Below the pieces are notes generated by a model that was not told the origin of the DNA, searched no databases, and worked only from the letters and a program-made list of their open reading frames with translations. A stretch of DNA of 64,000 nt from Bhargavaea sp. CC-171006 (GTDB taxonomy: Bacteria > Bacillota > Bacilli > Bacillales_A > Planococcaceae), in the NCBI RefSeq assembly GCF_009761675.1, contig NZ_QUZH01000033.1:124001-188000 (forward strand), read 5' to 3'. Shown piece by piece: positions 54,835-64,000 of this stretch; position 1 is the stretch's first letter; the number at the start of each line of letters is the position of its first letter. Position numbers and translations under genes: made by a program.

Positions 54835-57096
54835 ATGGCGGCAAATGATCATCCGGATTATGCGGAAGAATTGGAACGGCTGGAATATACAAAGGAATAT
54901 ATGCAGCGGCTGCTAGGCGAAACCGAGCGGCAAGCGGCGAAGTCCAGGGAAAATATCAGGCAGTCCATGGGCGACCTGGAGCATCTGGACTCCAGTCTTA
55001 GCTACATCAATATCCTGACGAATGCACGGTTTTTCGAGATGGCGGCAGGACGGAAGGAAGAGCTGCAAGCGGTCCTTCAGAATCCATACTTTTCCCGGAT
55101 CCACTTCAAAAAAGAAGGGGAAGGAGCCGAACTGCTTTACATCGGAAAGACTTCGCTTTTCCACAGGGAAACGCAGGAACCGGTCATCGTAGACTGGCGC
55201 TCGCCGGTCGCAAACGTCTATTATGACGGCCGGATCGGAGAGGTCACATACGAAGTCAACGGTGAAGAGAACCGGGGACATCTCTATGCCAAGCGCCAGT
55301 ACAAGATCGAAGGCGGCACGCTTATGGATATCCGTGATGTCGACCTGACGACGAATGACGAACTTCTCCAGGAGGCGCTATCCGGGAAGGCGGACGTCCG
55401 GCTCACGGAGATTGTATCGACCATCCAGAAAGAACAGAACGAGATCATCCGTGCCAATCTGAAGCGGCCGATCATTGTCCAGGGAGCTGCGGGCAGCGGC
55501 AAAACGACGATCGCTCTCCACCGCATCTCCTACTTCCTTTATACGATGGGCAAGAATTTCCAGCCTGAGAAACTGATGATCCTTGCGCCGAGTGAATTAT
55601 TCATCGGCTATATATCAGATGTCCTGCCCGAACTTGGCGTCGATAAAATCAGGCAGACCACCTTCGAGTCATTTGTTCTTGCCGCAACCGGGCTGAAGCT
55701 CAAAGTGGCGGATCCAAACCGGAAATTGGAAAGACTCGCCGAAGGAAGTGCAGTGGATGGGAAGACCCTTCTTCTCTCAAGACTAAAGGGGTCACTTGCT
55801 TACCGGGACGCCCTTGACCGGTATGTCGCCATAATTGAGCAAGAAACGGCCGGCCTGTTTGAAGATGTATACATCGAGAAGTTCCGGATCATCAAAAAGG
55901 AGCGGCTCAGGCGGCTTTTCCTCAAGGAATTCAGCTACCTGCCTCTCCAGAAGCGGCTTGATCGGATTGCAGGCATCCTCAAGACGGAGACCGCAAGAAA
56001 GCGGAAAGAAATCCTTTCCGTTTTGACTTCACGTTACGAACAGGCACTTGACAAGGCGCTGTTCGGAATCCGGGATGACCAGAGGCGCCGCGAACAGACG
56101 ACCCGGCTGATTGATGAACGGGATGAGCGTCTTCCGGCCATTGAGCGGGAAGGGAAGAAAACAGCCTTTGCCTACATGAAACGTTTCCCGGCCTATAACA
56201 TAAAAAAACTGTACCGCAAATGGAGCACGGACAAAGATCTCATCCAAAAAACCGCTCCCGATTGGACAGAAGCGGAAAGAGAGGCATGCGTAGAGACAGC
56301 GGGCATAGATCGGTGGGAAACGGAGGATCTTGCGGCCCTGCTTTATCTTCAGGCACGATTAAAGGGGATTCCTGAACAATGGAAGATGCGTTCGGTCTTT
56401 ATCGATGAGGCGCAGGACTACAGTGCTTTCCAACTCGCTGCCCTCCGCGATGCCTTGGATACCGACATGTTCACCATCGTCGGGGACCTTGCCCAGGGCA
56501 TCCATTCCTACCGGTCTGTCAGGGAATGGGATACGGTACGGAACCTGTTTCCGCGTGCCGCTTTCCGGACACTTCAGAAAAGCTATCGGACGACTGCGGA
56601 GATCATGGATGCCGCAAACACAGTTCTTGGCGGGCTCGCTGCCGGGCTACCGCTCGTGGAACCGGTCGTCCGGCATGGCCCGGTTCCGGAAGTGCACCAG
56701 GCAGAGTCGTTTGATCCCGAAGCGGTGCATCAACTTTACCTGTCTATCCGGGCCAAAGGTCACAGCTCTGTCGCATTGATCACAAAAACTGCTCGCGAGG
56801 CGGAAAAGATGGCCGCACGGCTTTCGGCTTTGGACAATGAAGTGATGCTGCTCGGCCAAGGATCTGTGCCCCAGGCCGGCCGTCTTCTTGTTGTACCCGG
56901 TCATCTTGCAAAGGGGCTGGAATTTGATGCAGTGATGGTCGCCGCGTTCAGTGATCCGTTCAGGGAACGGGAACTGGACCGCAAACTGCTGTATGTCGCA
57001 ATGACACGTCCTATGCACGAACTGCATCTGATTGGTGATTTCGGGTCGTTTCTGGGCAACCGCTCAGATCAGGAGAATCCAGACGGCATGCAATAA
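54835..57096 (+). CDS. helD: HelD-like superfamily 1 helicase
   Basis: UvrD/Rep-related ATPase of 753 residues. The N-terminal coiled coil (about 5-50, LERLEYTKEYMQRLLGETERQ) fits HelD, which removes stalled RNA polymerase from DNA. Walker A is VQGAAGSGKTTIALHR (about 216-231); helicase motifs II (FIDEAQDYSAFQ), III (IVGDLAQGIHSYR), IV (LQKSYRTTAEIM) and VI (KLLYVAMTRPMHEL) follow. GGGGGGAG precedes the ATG, and a TACAAT -10-like box lies about 45 bases before. The 3' end overlaps the opposite DUF5658 gene by 33 bases. Confidence 0.9.
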   Translation: MAANDHPDYAEELERLEYTKEYMQRLLGETERQAAKSRENIRQSMGDLEHLDSSLSYINILTNARFFEMAAGRKEELQAVLQNPYFSRIHFKKEGEGAELLYIGKTSLFHRETQEPVIVDWRSPVANVYYDGRIGEVTYEVNGEENRGHLYAKRQYKIEGGTLMDIRDVDLTTNDELLQEALSGKADVRLTEIVSTIQKEQNEIIRANLKRPIIVQGAAGSGKTTIALHRISYFLYTMGKNFQPEKLMILAPSELFIGYISDVLPELGVDKIRQTTFESFVLAATGLKLKVADPNRKLERLAEGSAVDGKTLLLSRLKGSLAYRDALDRYVAIIEQETAGLFEDVYIEKFRIIKKERLRRLFLKEFSYLPLQKRLDRIAGILKTETARKRKEILSVLTSRYEQALDKALFGIRDDQRRREQTTRLIDERDERLPAIEREGKKTAFAYMKRFPAYNIKKLYRKWSTDKDLIQKTAPDWTEAEREACVETAGIDRWETEDLAALLYLQARLKGIPEQWKMRSVFIDEAQDYSAFQLAALRDALDTDMFTIVGDLAQGIHSYRSVREWDTVRNLFPRAAFRTLQKSYRTTAEIMDAANTVLGGLAAGLPLVEPVVRHGPVPEVHQAESFDPEAVHQLYLSIRAKGHSSVALITKTAREAEKMAARLSALDNEVMLLGQGSVPQAGRLLVVPGHLAKGLEFDAVMVAAFSDPFRERELDRKLLYVAMTRPMHELHLIGDFGSFLGNRSDQENPDGMQ

Positions 57097-57366
57097 GAAC
57101 ACGGTGACATAGACGATGAGGGATGCGTTCAGAAGGATCCTGACCGGCCGCGATTCGCCGATTGCATGGGATAGCACGACCAAGATCGAGGGAAGTGCCA
57201 GTTTCACCGCAAAGAAATAAGCAGGTTCAATTTCCAGGATGGCATTCATGAGGGGGTTGGCTTCGCGTATATAGCCCCCTGTGATTCCTGTTAGCGTAAG
57301 ATAGGTGTCGGCAATGGACAGAAGCAACAAGAGAATGGAAGGGTGTTTGAGAGAATCAGACTTCAT
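57064..57366 (-). CDS. DUF5658 membrane protein
   Basis: Membrane protein of 100 residues with three helices (ILLLLLSIADTYLTLTGI, YFFAVKLALPSILVVLSHAI, ILLNASLIVYVTVFLLHAVWI). The motif DTYLTLTGITGGYIREANPLM is typical of DUF5658. ATG 57366 has AAGGAGGCG upstream. It converges on and overlaps the 3' end of helD. Function unknown. Confidence 0.82.
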   Translation of the reverse strand: MKSDSLKHPSILLLLLSIADTYLTLTGITGGYIREANPLMNAILEIEPAYFFAVKLALPSILVVLSHAIGESRPVRILLNASLIVYVTVFLLHAVWILLI

Positions 57367-57573
57367 GGCGGCATCGCCTCCTTGATGTAAGGCCATCCTG
57401 CCCGTGCAGTCCCCATTTCACACCTGTTTTATGTAGAATTCGTGAACCGGAGCACTTCAACTTTACAATTTTTAACCCACCCCTTACACTCTCATAATGT
57501 TGTGTGGCTAAAGTAGGAAGGGAACAGTCAGCATTTTTCCCCGTCAGAGAAACCACACAAAAGGAGAGATTTC

Positions 57574-58443
57574 ATGACAGGAAAACCGGCAGTGTCCATG
57601 GCTGGGCGGACAGCAATTGAAGAAGCGCGTGCGGTGAGGACAGTGAGCGTCATGTCCTACAATATCGCCCACGGCCAAGGCATGGATGGCAAGGTGGATC
57701 TTGAGCGGATTGCCGGGGTGATCCGTTCAAGTGGTGCGGACATCATCGCGCTCCAGGAAGTGGACAGCCATTATTCCGGCCGGAGCGGCTACGAAGATCA
57801 GGCCGCCCGCCTTGCCTCCATGTTGGATATGTCGTACAGCTACGGGCCGAACCTGGTCGAGCCGCCGTTAATTCCCGGGCAGCCGGCCAGGAAATACGGC
57901 AATGCGGTACTCAGCCGTTTTCCGATCAAATATGCGGTGAACCATTCTTATCGTGAGGTTGAGAAACCTCCGGAAGATGCAGAGCCGAGAGGGGTATTGG
58001 AAACCGTAATCGATCTCGGCGGAACGTACCTGATCCTGTTCAATACCCATTTGGCCCTGCATGAGGAGGGGCTGCGTTCCAATGTCTGCGAGCTGATGGA
58101 CATTGCGGAAGCCACTCTTTTCCCGGCGGTGATTGCCGGAGACTTTAATGCTGTCCCTGACAACCCGCAGATAGAAAGAGTGCGGTCAAAATTCCAGGAT
58201 GCTTTTGCCGGAGCCGGGCCGAAAGAATCGCTCACGTTTCCGAGCCGTTCTAGTGACACTTGCGCATTCGGGATGAAAGAGCCTGCGGCCAGGATCGACT
58301 ATCTCTTTGCCAGGGGAGTTGAAGAAATCCGCAATGCGCGTGTCATCGACAGCAGCGCATCCGATCACATGCCGATCATGGCGGAACTGGTCATGCCTTC
58401 AGCAGTTGGGCCGACCCGCCGCGAGGCGTTCATATCTAACTGA
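57574..58443 (+). CDS. Endonuclease/exonuclease/phosphatase-family hydrolase
   Basis: Cytoplasmic metal-dependent hydrolase of 289 residues with the EEP fold. Catalytic motifs: VMSYNIAHGQG (Asn), IIALQEVDSH (Glu), FNTHLALHEE, VIAGDFNAVPDNPQ (Asp/Asn) and the final SDHMPIMAEL (Asp-His). The substrate could be nucleic acid or a phospholipid/inositol phosphate. AAAGGAGAG precedes the ATG. No signal peptide. It has its own terminator. Confidence 0.88.
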   Translation: MTGKPAVSMAGRTAIEEARAVRTVSVMSYNIAHGQGMDGKVDLERIAGVIRSSGADIIALQEVDSHYSGRSGYEDQAARLASMLDMSYSYGPNLVEPPLIPGQPARKYGNAVLSRFPIKYAVNHSYREVEKPPEDAEPRGVLETVIDLGGTYLILFNTHLALHEEGLRSNVCELMDIAEATLFPAVIAGDFNAVPDNPQIERVRSKFQDAFAGAGPKESLTFPSRSSDTCAFGMKEPAARIDYLFARGVEEIRNARVIDSSASDHMPIMAELVMPSAVGPTRREAFISN

Positions 58444-58457
58444 ACAGAATCTTCCTC

Positions 58458-58484
58458 AAGGACCGCAAACGCGGTCTTTTTTTG
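58458..58484 (+). terminator. Terminator after the EEP hydrolase
   Basis: GACCGC / GCGGTC stem with a long T run. Confidence 0.85.
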
Positions 58485-58562
58485 TGTCTCCGGGAAGGAT
58501 TAAGCGGTTGCCGGTCGAAAGATAGTAGAGAACGGCCCGTGATCGGGCGTGGGAGGGATTGT

Positions 58563-59147
58563 ATGAAACGGATCGGATTTGTCCGCCATGGCGTGACCTC
58601 GTGGAATAAGGAACGGAAGTGGCAGGGACATTCGGATATCCCGCTTGACCGTGAAGGCGTCGCCGAAGCGGAAAAAGCTGCTGTCCGTCTGGCGGGGGAA
58701 GACTGGGAAATCATCTACGCCAGTCCGCTGAAACGCGCGCTCAGAACCGCGGAAATCATCAGGGAAGCGAACCCGGGTATCCCTCTCGTCACTGATGACC
58801 GTCTGGTCGAAGTTTATGGCGGCCAGCTGGAAGGGACGACGGAGGAGGAACGGGTCGAGAGATGGGGAAGCGAGTGGCGGTCGCTGTTGCCTTCGCTCGG
58901 CATGGAGCCCGATGAAGACATGGTGGGCCGGGGAGTGGCGCTTCTTGAAGAAATCAGGAAGCGGCCCGAGGACAAAGTGCTCCTTGTCACACACGGCGGT
59001 TTTATCAGGCGGCTGCTTGAAGCACTTATTCCGGATCTCAACCAGTCAGACAGGATCCTCAATACGTCAGTGACGGTTGTGGAAATGCATGATGACCGGA
59101 ACCTGTGCACACTTTATAACTGCACAAAGCATCTATCGGATACCTGA
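58563..59147 (+). CDS. Histidine phosphatase (phosphoglycerate mutase-like)
   Basis: Protein of 194 residues of the histidine phosphatase superfamily, branch 1. The catalytic motif is FVRHGVTSWN, followed by WQGHSDIPLDREG, IYASPLKRALRTAEII, EVYGGQLEGTTEEE (acid) and LLVTHGGFIRRLLE (second His). It resembles the alpha-ribazole phosphatase/PhoE group; the substrate is unknown. ATG 58563 has GGGAGGG upstream; the frame is open upstream without support. Confidence 0.9.
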   Translation: MKRIGFVRHGVTSWNKERKWQGHSDIPLDREGVAEAEKAAVRLAGEDWEIIYASPLKRALRTAEIIREANPGIPLVTDDRLVEVYGGQLEGTTEEERVERWGSEWRSLLPSLGMEPDEDMVGRGVALLEEIRKRPEDKVLLVTHGGFIRRLLEALIPDLNQSDRILNTSVTVVEMHDDRNLCTLYNCTKHLSDT

Positions 59148-59154
59148 GACATTT

Positions 59155-59186
59155 AAAGCCCGGAGACTAGACGTCTTCCGGGCTTT
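59155..59186. terminator. Probable terminator between phosphatase and phosphoesterase genes
   Basis: AAAGCCCGGA / TCCGGGCTTT stem between convergent genes; T runs are short on both sides. It overlaps the 3' end of the phosphoesterase gene. Confidence 0.55.
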
Positions 59187-59685
59187 CAGCTTTGCTGCTG
59201 TAGAAGATATGGTGAAGGGTGAATCCGGTCTCTGCTGTCTCAAGGATGCCGAATGAGAACTCCGGCTGTCTTCGTTTGTCGGTCGGAGATCCGGGGTTGA
59301 ATAGTACAATCCCATCATGATGTTCGTGATAGGGAATATGGGAATGGCCGAAGAGGATGATATCCGGTTGCTCTTCCCTGAATATCTCCAGTGCGCGAAG
59401 GGGTGTAGTCTTTCCCTTACCGTCACCATGAACGAGAGAGACCGTGATGCCGTCGAAAGAAAAACGTTTTTTCCTCCCAAATTGCTCTCTGATCTCAGGG
59501 GGATCGGCATTTCCGTATACGCCGTCAACCGGCGCATAGCGATTTAGTTTGTGGAAAACCTCAAGCGTCTGCCAATCTCCTGTATGGATGATCCGGTCTG
59601 CGGTTTCAAGCTCTGGGATGAGCCGGGGAGGCAAAGCTTTGGCCATGCGGGGCATATGGGTGTCACCCAGGATCACAATCTTCAT
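59167..59685 (-). CDS. YfcE/MJ0936-like metallophosphoesterase
   Basis: Cytoplasmic calcineurin-like phosphoesterase of 172 residues. The dimetal motifs are ILGDTHMP (D, H), IIHTGDW (D), VYGNADP (N), LVHGDGKG (H) and [11 protein letters not shown] (HxH). The short form and GNxD layout place it in the YfcE/MJ0936 group. Its start overlaps the stop of the YyaL gene by ATGA, so both are on one transcript. Confidence 0.9.
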   Translation of the reverse strand: MKIVILGDTHMPRMAKALPPRLIPELETADRIIHTGDWQTLEVFHKLNRYAPVDGVYGNADPPEIREQFGRKKRFSFDGITVSLVHGDGKGKTTPLRALEIFREEQPDIILFGHSHIPYHEHHDGIVLFNPGSPTDKRRQPEFSFGILETAETGFTLHHIFYSSKAESPEDV

Positions 59686-61739
59686 GTGCCCTCATCCAAG
59701 CCCAATGCACCAACAATCTGTTCTGATCCATGGACAGGAGCGCGGCACACATTGCCTTCGCAGACAAAGGCGGTCAGCGGATGGCTGTTATCTGTTTTCC
59801 CGGAGGTCAGACCGGAAAGCGGACTGTTGCCCTCTGCCGGTTCTGTCCAGACATCAAACGGCAGGAAAGCTTCCCGGAGCGCCTCGAGCAGTTCAGCGCG
59901 AAACTCCGGCCGGCTTCCGGTCACGACAATTTCACGTCCGCCGGCTTCGAACGCCATCCTTGCCATGAGAAGGCTGAGCGTGCCGTTCGGGTATTGGCCC
60001 GCTTCTCCAGCGAACTCCGCCAAGATCTTTTCCGCCCGCCGGACCCAGCGCTCGTCCGCCGTCAGCTTGCCTAGCCTCCACAGCTGCATGGCGGCGATGC
60101 CATTACCTGAGGGCAGTGCGCCGTCCAGGATATCCTTGCTTCTTGTAAGAAGCGATTCTCCATCCCGGTCGGTGAAGTAGAAGGCACCCGGTCCATCCGC
60201 GAAGCGGTCTTCCAGAATACTTGCGAGACGCACGGCTTCTTTGGCATATCGTTCCTGTCCCGTTGCCTGGTGCAGCTCCAGCTGTCCCCAGATCAGGTAA
60301 GCGTAATCATCCAGATAAGCGTGGAAGCGGGCTTCTCCGTCACGCCACCTGGCAAACAGTTGGTCACCTGCATCCAGGTTCCCGGTGATAAAATCTGCTG
60401 CCCGCATGGCAGATGCAACCATGGAGGAATCAGAAAGCGTGGCTCCGGCTTTGGCAAGGGCCGCAATCATAAGACCGTTCCAGGAGGTGAGGATTTTGTC
60501 ATCGAGATGCGGATAGACCCTCGTCTCCCGGTATGCCCGCATCTTTGGAATCGATTCGTCCAGGATGCGCTCAACTTCTTCTTCAGAAATACCGAATTCC
60601 ACTGTGACGGCATCCATATCGAGGCCGACCATGTTCGGGATGCTTTTGCCCTCAAAATTTCCGCCCGGCGTGATGTCATACACCGCACAAACGATTTCAG
60701 CCTCTTTTTCATCCAGTACCCCGAACACTTCTTCTTCCGTCCATAGGTAGTAGGTGCCTTCCGCACCTTCGCTATCAGCATCGATTGCAGAGTAGAAGCC
60801 GCCTTCAGGATGGGTCATCTCGCGTCTGATGAATTGGAACAGATCTTTTATAATACCGGCATAACGCACGTCTCCGGAAACCTGGAAAGCTTCCGTGTAC
60901 GCCAGCATGAGCATGGCCTGATCGTACAGCATCTTCTCAAAGTGGGGGACGAGCCAGTACTCATCGACGGAATAGCGGGCAAACCCGGAACCGACCTGGT
61001 CATAGATTCCGCCCGAGGCCATCGCATCCAGTGTCAGATCCGCCATCTTGAATGCAAGGGGCTCACTATGCCATTTGAAATAACGGAACAGATAAAGCAG
61101 CTGATGGGGTGAAGGGAATTTTGGCGCACCGCCAAATCCTCCATAAACTCCGTCAAACTGTCGGGCAAGCTGGCCGAACGCCTGATGGAGGGTGGAGACG
61201 GGGAGTTCTCCTTTGCCGGATTCGGCTCTGACTTCAAGGGCTTCTTTCATCCGGTCTCCGATTTCTTTCACCCGGTCGGGATCATTCGTGTACACATCGT
61301 GCAGTTGGGGGAGGACGTCCATCATGCCAGGGCGTCCATACTTTCCCGTTTTCGGGAAGTAGGTCCCGATATAGAAGGGCTTCTGGTCAGGTGTGAGAAA
61401 GGCGTTCAGCGGCCATCCGCCCTGGCCTGTCAGCTTCATGCAGGCTTCCATGTAGATTGCGTCGATATCCGGACGCTCCTCACGGTCAACTTTGACGGGA
61501 ATGAAGTGCTCATTGATCAGAGCCGCAACTTCTTGGTCCTCAAACGATTCGTGGGCCATCACGTGGCACCAATGACAGGTTGAATAGCCGATCGAGACGA
61601 AGACCGGCTTGTTTTCTTCCTTCGCTCTTTGGAAAGCTTCTTCCCCCCATGGATACCAGTCGACCGGGTTGTGGGCGTGCTGAAGAAGATAGGGGGATTT
61701 TTCATTAATTAACCGGTTTGTATGTTCAGAGTCGCTCAT
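59682..61739 (-). CDS. yyaL: YyaL-like thioredoxin-domain protein (DUF255)
   Basis: Protein of 685 residues. The N-terminal DUF255 thioredoxin-like domain (about 1-165) has C55 and C58 in STCHWCHVM and the preceding [14 protein letters not shown]. The rest is an alpha/alpha toroid (about 200-600), like glycosidase or N-acylglucosamine epimerase folds, with [17 protein letters not shown] and [25 protein letters not shown] precedes the ATG. The physiological substrate is unknown. It overlaps the following phosphoesterase gene. Confidence 0.92.
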   Translation of the reverse strand: MSDSEHTNRLINEKSPYLLQHAHNPVDWYPWGEEAFQRAKEENKPVFVSIGYSTCHWCHVMAHESFEDQEVAALINEHFIPVKVDREERPDIDAIYMEACMKLTGQGGWPLNAFLTPDQKPFYIGTYFPKTGKYGRPGMMDVLPQLHDVYTNDPDRVKEIGDRMKEALEVRAESGKGELPVSTLHQAFGQLARQFDGVYGGFGGAPKFPSPHQLLYLFRYFKWHSEPLAFKMADLTLDAMASGGIYDQVGSGFARYSVDEYWLVPHFEKMLYDQAMLMLAYTEAFQVSGDVRYAGIIKDLFQFIRREMTHPEGGFYSAIDADSEGAEGTYYLWTEEEVFGVLDEKEAEIVCAVYDITPGGNFEGKSIPNMVGLDMDAVTVEFGISEEEVERILDESIPKMRAYRETRVYPHLDDKILTSWNGLMIAALAKAGATLSDSSMVASAMRAADFITGNLDAGDQLFARWRDGEARFHAYLDDYAYLIWGQLELHQATGQERYAKEAVRLASILEDRFADGPGAFYFTDRDGESLLTRSKDILDGALPSGNGIAAMQLWRLGKLTADERWVRRAEKILAEFAGEAGQYPNGTLSLLMARMAFEAGGREIVVTGSRPEFRAELLEALREAFLPFDVWTEPAEGNSPLSGLTSGKTDNSHPLTAFVCEGNVCRAPVHGSEQIVGALGLDEGT

Positions 61740-61909
61740 TTTCCCACTCCTTCCTGGTATAAGTATAGCCTGTTATGCCCCAGGCAAAAACAAATGCCCG
61801 GAAAGTGGGCAGGATCCGCATGGAACAGATTTATTCCGCATACCTTCATCATGTAGATGAACTTGTCCACCGCATGAGATATAGCCATATACGATGGAGG
61901 GGTAGCCGC

Positions 61910-64000
61910 ATGAATGTAATCATAGAACCGGTCAGGCCGAAAACGGACGAGACTGAAGAAATCAGGACAGGCTTATCAGATGAAGAAGTCAGGCTAAGGC
62001 AGGAAGAACACGGATTTAACGAATTACAGGAAGAAAAGCGCAAAAGTGCCGGCGCGGTATTTGTAGATCAATTCAAGGATTTCCTGGTCATCATCTTAAA
62101 TATTGCGGCCATCATCTCCGCGTTTCTGGGAGAAGTGGAAAGTTCAATTGTCATTTTGACAGTTGTCCTGCTGAATGCGGCACTGGGAACGATCCAGCAC
62201 GTCAAAGCTGAAAAATCATTGAACAGCCTAAAGGCCATGGCGGCTCCATCCGCGAATGTCATGAGAAATGGCAAGGTCGTTCAGATTCCATCGAGAGAAG
62301 TCGTGACCGGGGATCTTTTGATCATCAACGCCGGAGACTATATCTGCGCAGATGCCCGCGTCTTAGAGAGCCACAGCCTTCTGATCAATGAAAGTTCGTT
62401 AACCGGGGAATCCGTTCCTGTCGAAAAAAACGAGGATTTCGTTACAACAGATGCGGTTGCTCTGGGCGACAGGAAAGACATGGTGTTTTCAGGAAGCTTT
62501 GTGACTGGCGGCAGGGGAAAAGCGGTCGTGACCGCGATCGGCATGGATACAGAAATCGGGAAGATTGCGGATCTGCTGGAAAACGCCAAGGAAAAAAGCA
62601 CCCCGCTCCAGGAAAGGCTGGATCAATTCGGAAAAGCGCTGGCCATCGGAATCACGGTGATCTGCCTGATCGTTTTCGCATTGGATGTCATTCGCGGGCG
62701 TGAACTGGCGGATTCGTTCATGTTTGCCGTTTCTCTGGCGGTTGCCGCCATTCCTGAGGCGCTGAGCTCCATTGTGACCATCGTCCTCGCCTTCGGGACA
62801 CAGAAGATGGCCAAGGAAAATGCCATCATCCGTAAATTGCATGCGGTTGAAAGTCTTGGCAATATTTCGGTGATCTGCTCAGACAAAACCGGGACACTGA
62901 CCCAGAACAAAATGACGGTTCAGCATTTCTACACGGACGGGAAGATTTTCGGCTCCGATCAGTTGCAGCCCGGAAATAAACAACATGAAAAGCTGCTGCG
63001 GATGGCCTTGCTATGCAATGATGCCGTAACCGCGGGGGAACAGGAAATCGGAGACCCTACAGAAATCGCTCTCGTCAACATCGGAAAGCAATATGGATTT
63101 GATGAAAGGATGGAGCGGGAGCAGAATGAACGCATCGGAGAGGTGCCTTTTGATTCCCGCAGGAAGTTCATGTCGACGATCCACCGCATCGGCCATAAGC
63201 AGGTGATGATCACCAAAGGCGCAACAGATGTCCTGATCCCCAGAATCAGCCGCATCGAGACCGCAGGCGGAGTTCAGGTAATCACTCTGCAGCAGATCGA
63301 ATCAATCAGGCAGGCTGCACATTCGTTTGCTGATGGGGGACTGCGTGTCCTTGCTCTAGCTTATAAGGAAGTCTTCCCGCTGAAAACGGGTGCCGTCCAA
63401 GAAGAGGGCCTGACTTTCCTGGGGCTGATCGCCATGATGGACCCTCCCAGGGAAGAAACCGAACAGGCAGTGGATGATTGTATCCGGGCCGGGGTCAAGC
63501 CCGTCATGATTACGGGTGACCATAAAATCACCGCCATCGCGATTGCCGGACAGATCGGGATTTTAAAAGATCCCTCCGAGGCGATAGAAGGGAAAGACAT
63601 CGAGAAGCTTTCAGATGATGAATTAAAGGACCGCATTGAACAGTTGTCCGTTTATGCGCGGGTCTCTCCGGAACACAAAATCAGGATTGTGAGAGCCTGG
63701 CAGGAAAAAGGGAACGTGGTCGCCATGACCGGTGACGGCGTGAATGATGCACCGGCACTGAAGCAGGCGGACATCGGAGTGGCCATGGGAATGGCCGGAA
63801 CGGAAGTGGCCAAGGATGCATCTTCGATGGTACTGACCGATGATAATTTTTCAACCATCGTAAAAGCCGTATCCAATGGGCGGAGCATGTACAACAATAT
63901 CAAAAATGCCATCCAGTTTTTATTGTCCGGAAATGCAGGGGCGATATTCGTCGTGATGTACGCTTCACTTCTGGCACTCCCGGTTCCCTTCCTGCCGGCC
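61910..64000 (+). CDS. P-type Ca2+-transporting ATPase (3' partial)
   Basis: First 697 residues of a P2A-type cation ATPase, open at the right edge (about 880-900 residues expected). Order: N-terminal cytoplasmic part, helix pair M1-M2 (about 55-95), actuator domain with TGES (165-168), M3-M4 with VAAIPEALSSI, phosphorylation site D325 in CSDKTGTLTQNKM, nucleotide-binding domain with KGATDVL, hinge motif AMTGDGVNDAPALKQAD (from about 605) and the start of M5. The M4 motif PEALSS replaces the common PEGLPA. GATGGAGGGG precedes the ATG. It probably exports Ca2+ in exchange for protons. Confidence 0.92.
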   Translation, partial: MNVIIEPVRPKTDETEEIRTGLSDEEVRLRQEEHGFNELQEEKRKSAGAVFVDQFKDFLVIILNIAAIISAFLGEVESSIVILTVVLLNAALGTIQHVKAEKSLNSLKAMAAPSANVMRNGKVVQIPSREVVTGDLLIINAGDYICADARVLESHSLLINESSLTGESVPVEKNEDFVTTDAVALGDRKDMVFSGSFVTGGRGKAVVTAIGMDTEIGKIADLLENAKEKSTPLQERLDQFGKALAIGITVICLIVFALDVIRGRELADSFMFAVSLAVAAIPEALSSIVTIVLAFGTQKMAKENAIIRKLHAVESLGNISVICSDKTGTLTQNKMTVQHFYTDGKIFGSDQLQPGNKQHEKLLRMALLCNDAVTAGEQEIGDPTEIALVNIGKQYGFDERMEREQNERIGEVPFDSRRKFMSTIHRIGHKQVMITKGATDVLIPRISRIETAGGVQVITLQQIESIRQAAHSFADGGLRVLALAYKEVFPLKTGAVQEEGLTFLGLIAMMDPPREETEQAVDDCIRAGVKPVMITGDHKITAIAIAGQIGILKDPSEAIEGKDIEKLSDDELKDRIEQLSVYARVSPEHKIRIVRAWQEKGNVVAMTGDGVNDAPALKQADIGVAMGMAGTEVAKDASSMVLTDDNFSTIVKAVSNGRSMYNNIKNAIQFLLSGNAGAIFVVMYASLLALPVPFLPA

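Noticed and set aside
61820..63912. Several short minus-strand frames near the right edge
   Set aside because: All antisense to the P-type ATPase, whose frame is open from 61910 to the window end with every family motif.

Overview
The window is a chromosomal core segment of a low-GC-lineage Gram-positive bacterium (order Bacillales). Gene order follows the Bacillus subtilis ytcI-sppA-tpx-dnaE-accDA-pfkA-pyk-citZ-icd-mdh-phoPR-polA-mutM-coaE-gapB-speD-nrdR-dnaBI-thrS-infC-rpmI-rplT-ysdAB backbone, with strong GGAGG ribosome binding sites, T-box and L20 leaders and a textbook sigma-W promoter. The DNA is visibly GC-rich for Bacillales. The sporulation genes that B. subtilis carries inside this backbone (ytfIJ, ytrHI, ytaF, ytxC) are missing. 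Together this suggests a non-sporulating, GC-rich member of the Planococcaceae (Bhargavaea-like). That placement is inference, not a match.

Layout. 1-5.2 kb: end of an acyl-CoA synthetase, a RarD permease, SppA with an RDD membrane protein, thiol peroxidase and the YtxK methyltransferase. 5.2-10.8 kb: UspA, alanine dehydrogenase, an M24 peptidase, YtkL, YtoI and YtpI. 10.8-20.4 kb: NrnA, DnaE, a GntR regulator overlapping accD, accA, pfkA, pyk (nucleotide turnover, replication, malonyl-CoA synthesis, lower glycolysis). 20.4-28.4 kb: FxsA, YtvI, the citZ-icd-mdh TCA block, a MaoC-like protein and PhoPR. 28.5-34.9 kb: HflK/HflC, DNA polymerase I, MutM, CoaE. 35-43.7 kb: gapB, speD behind a structured leader, nrdR, dnaB-dnaI, T-box-thrS, L20 leader-infC-rpmI-rplT. 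43.7-50.4 kb: small stress and housekeeping genes (YsdA, YsdB, dimeric dUTPase, a PadR/DUF1700-DUF4097 operon, ThpR, an XRE regulator, an unknown protein, YpsA behind a candidate structured RNA, a VOC protein). 50.4-53.9 kb: an oxygen-sensing Fnr followed by a ba3-type cytochrome oxidase operon with a perfect FNR box. 53.9-64 kb: GNAT/DUF2087 pair, HelD, DUF5658, an EEP hydrolase, a histidine phosphatase, a YfcE-like phosphoesterase, YyaL and the start of a P-type Ca2+ ATPase running off the right edge.

No tRNA or rRNA gene, CRISPR array, prophage or intact insertion sequence was seen. The most interesting points are mostly regulatory: the speD leader, the RNA upstream of ypsA, the FNR box placed at -41.5 of the oxidase operon, an operator before the GntR-accDA genes, and a PadR-type palindrome. 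Among proteins, a thiol peroxidase lacking its resolving cysteine and a compact DnaE stand out.
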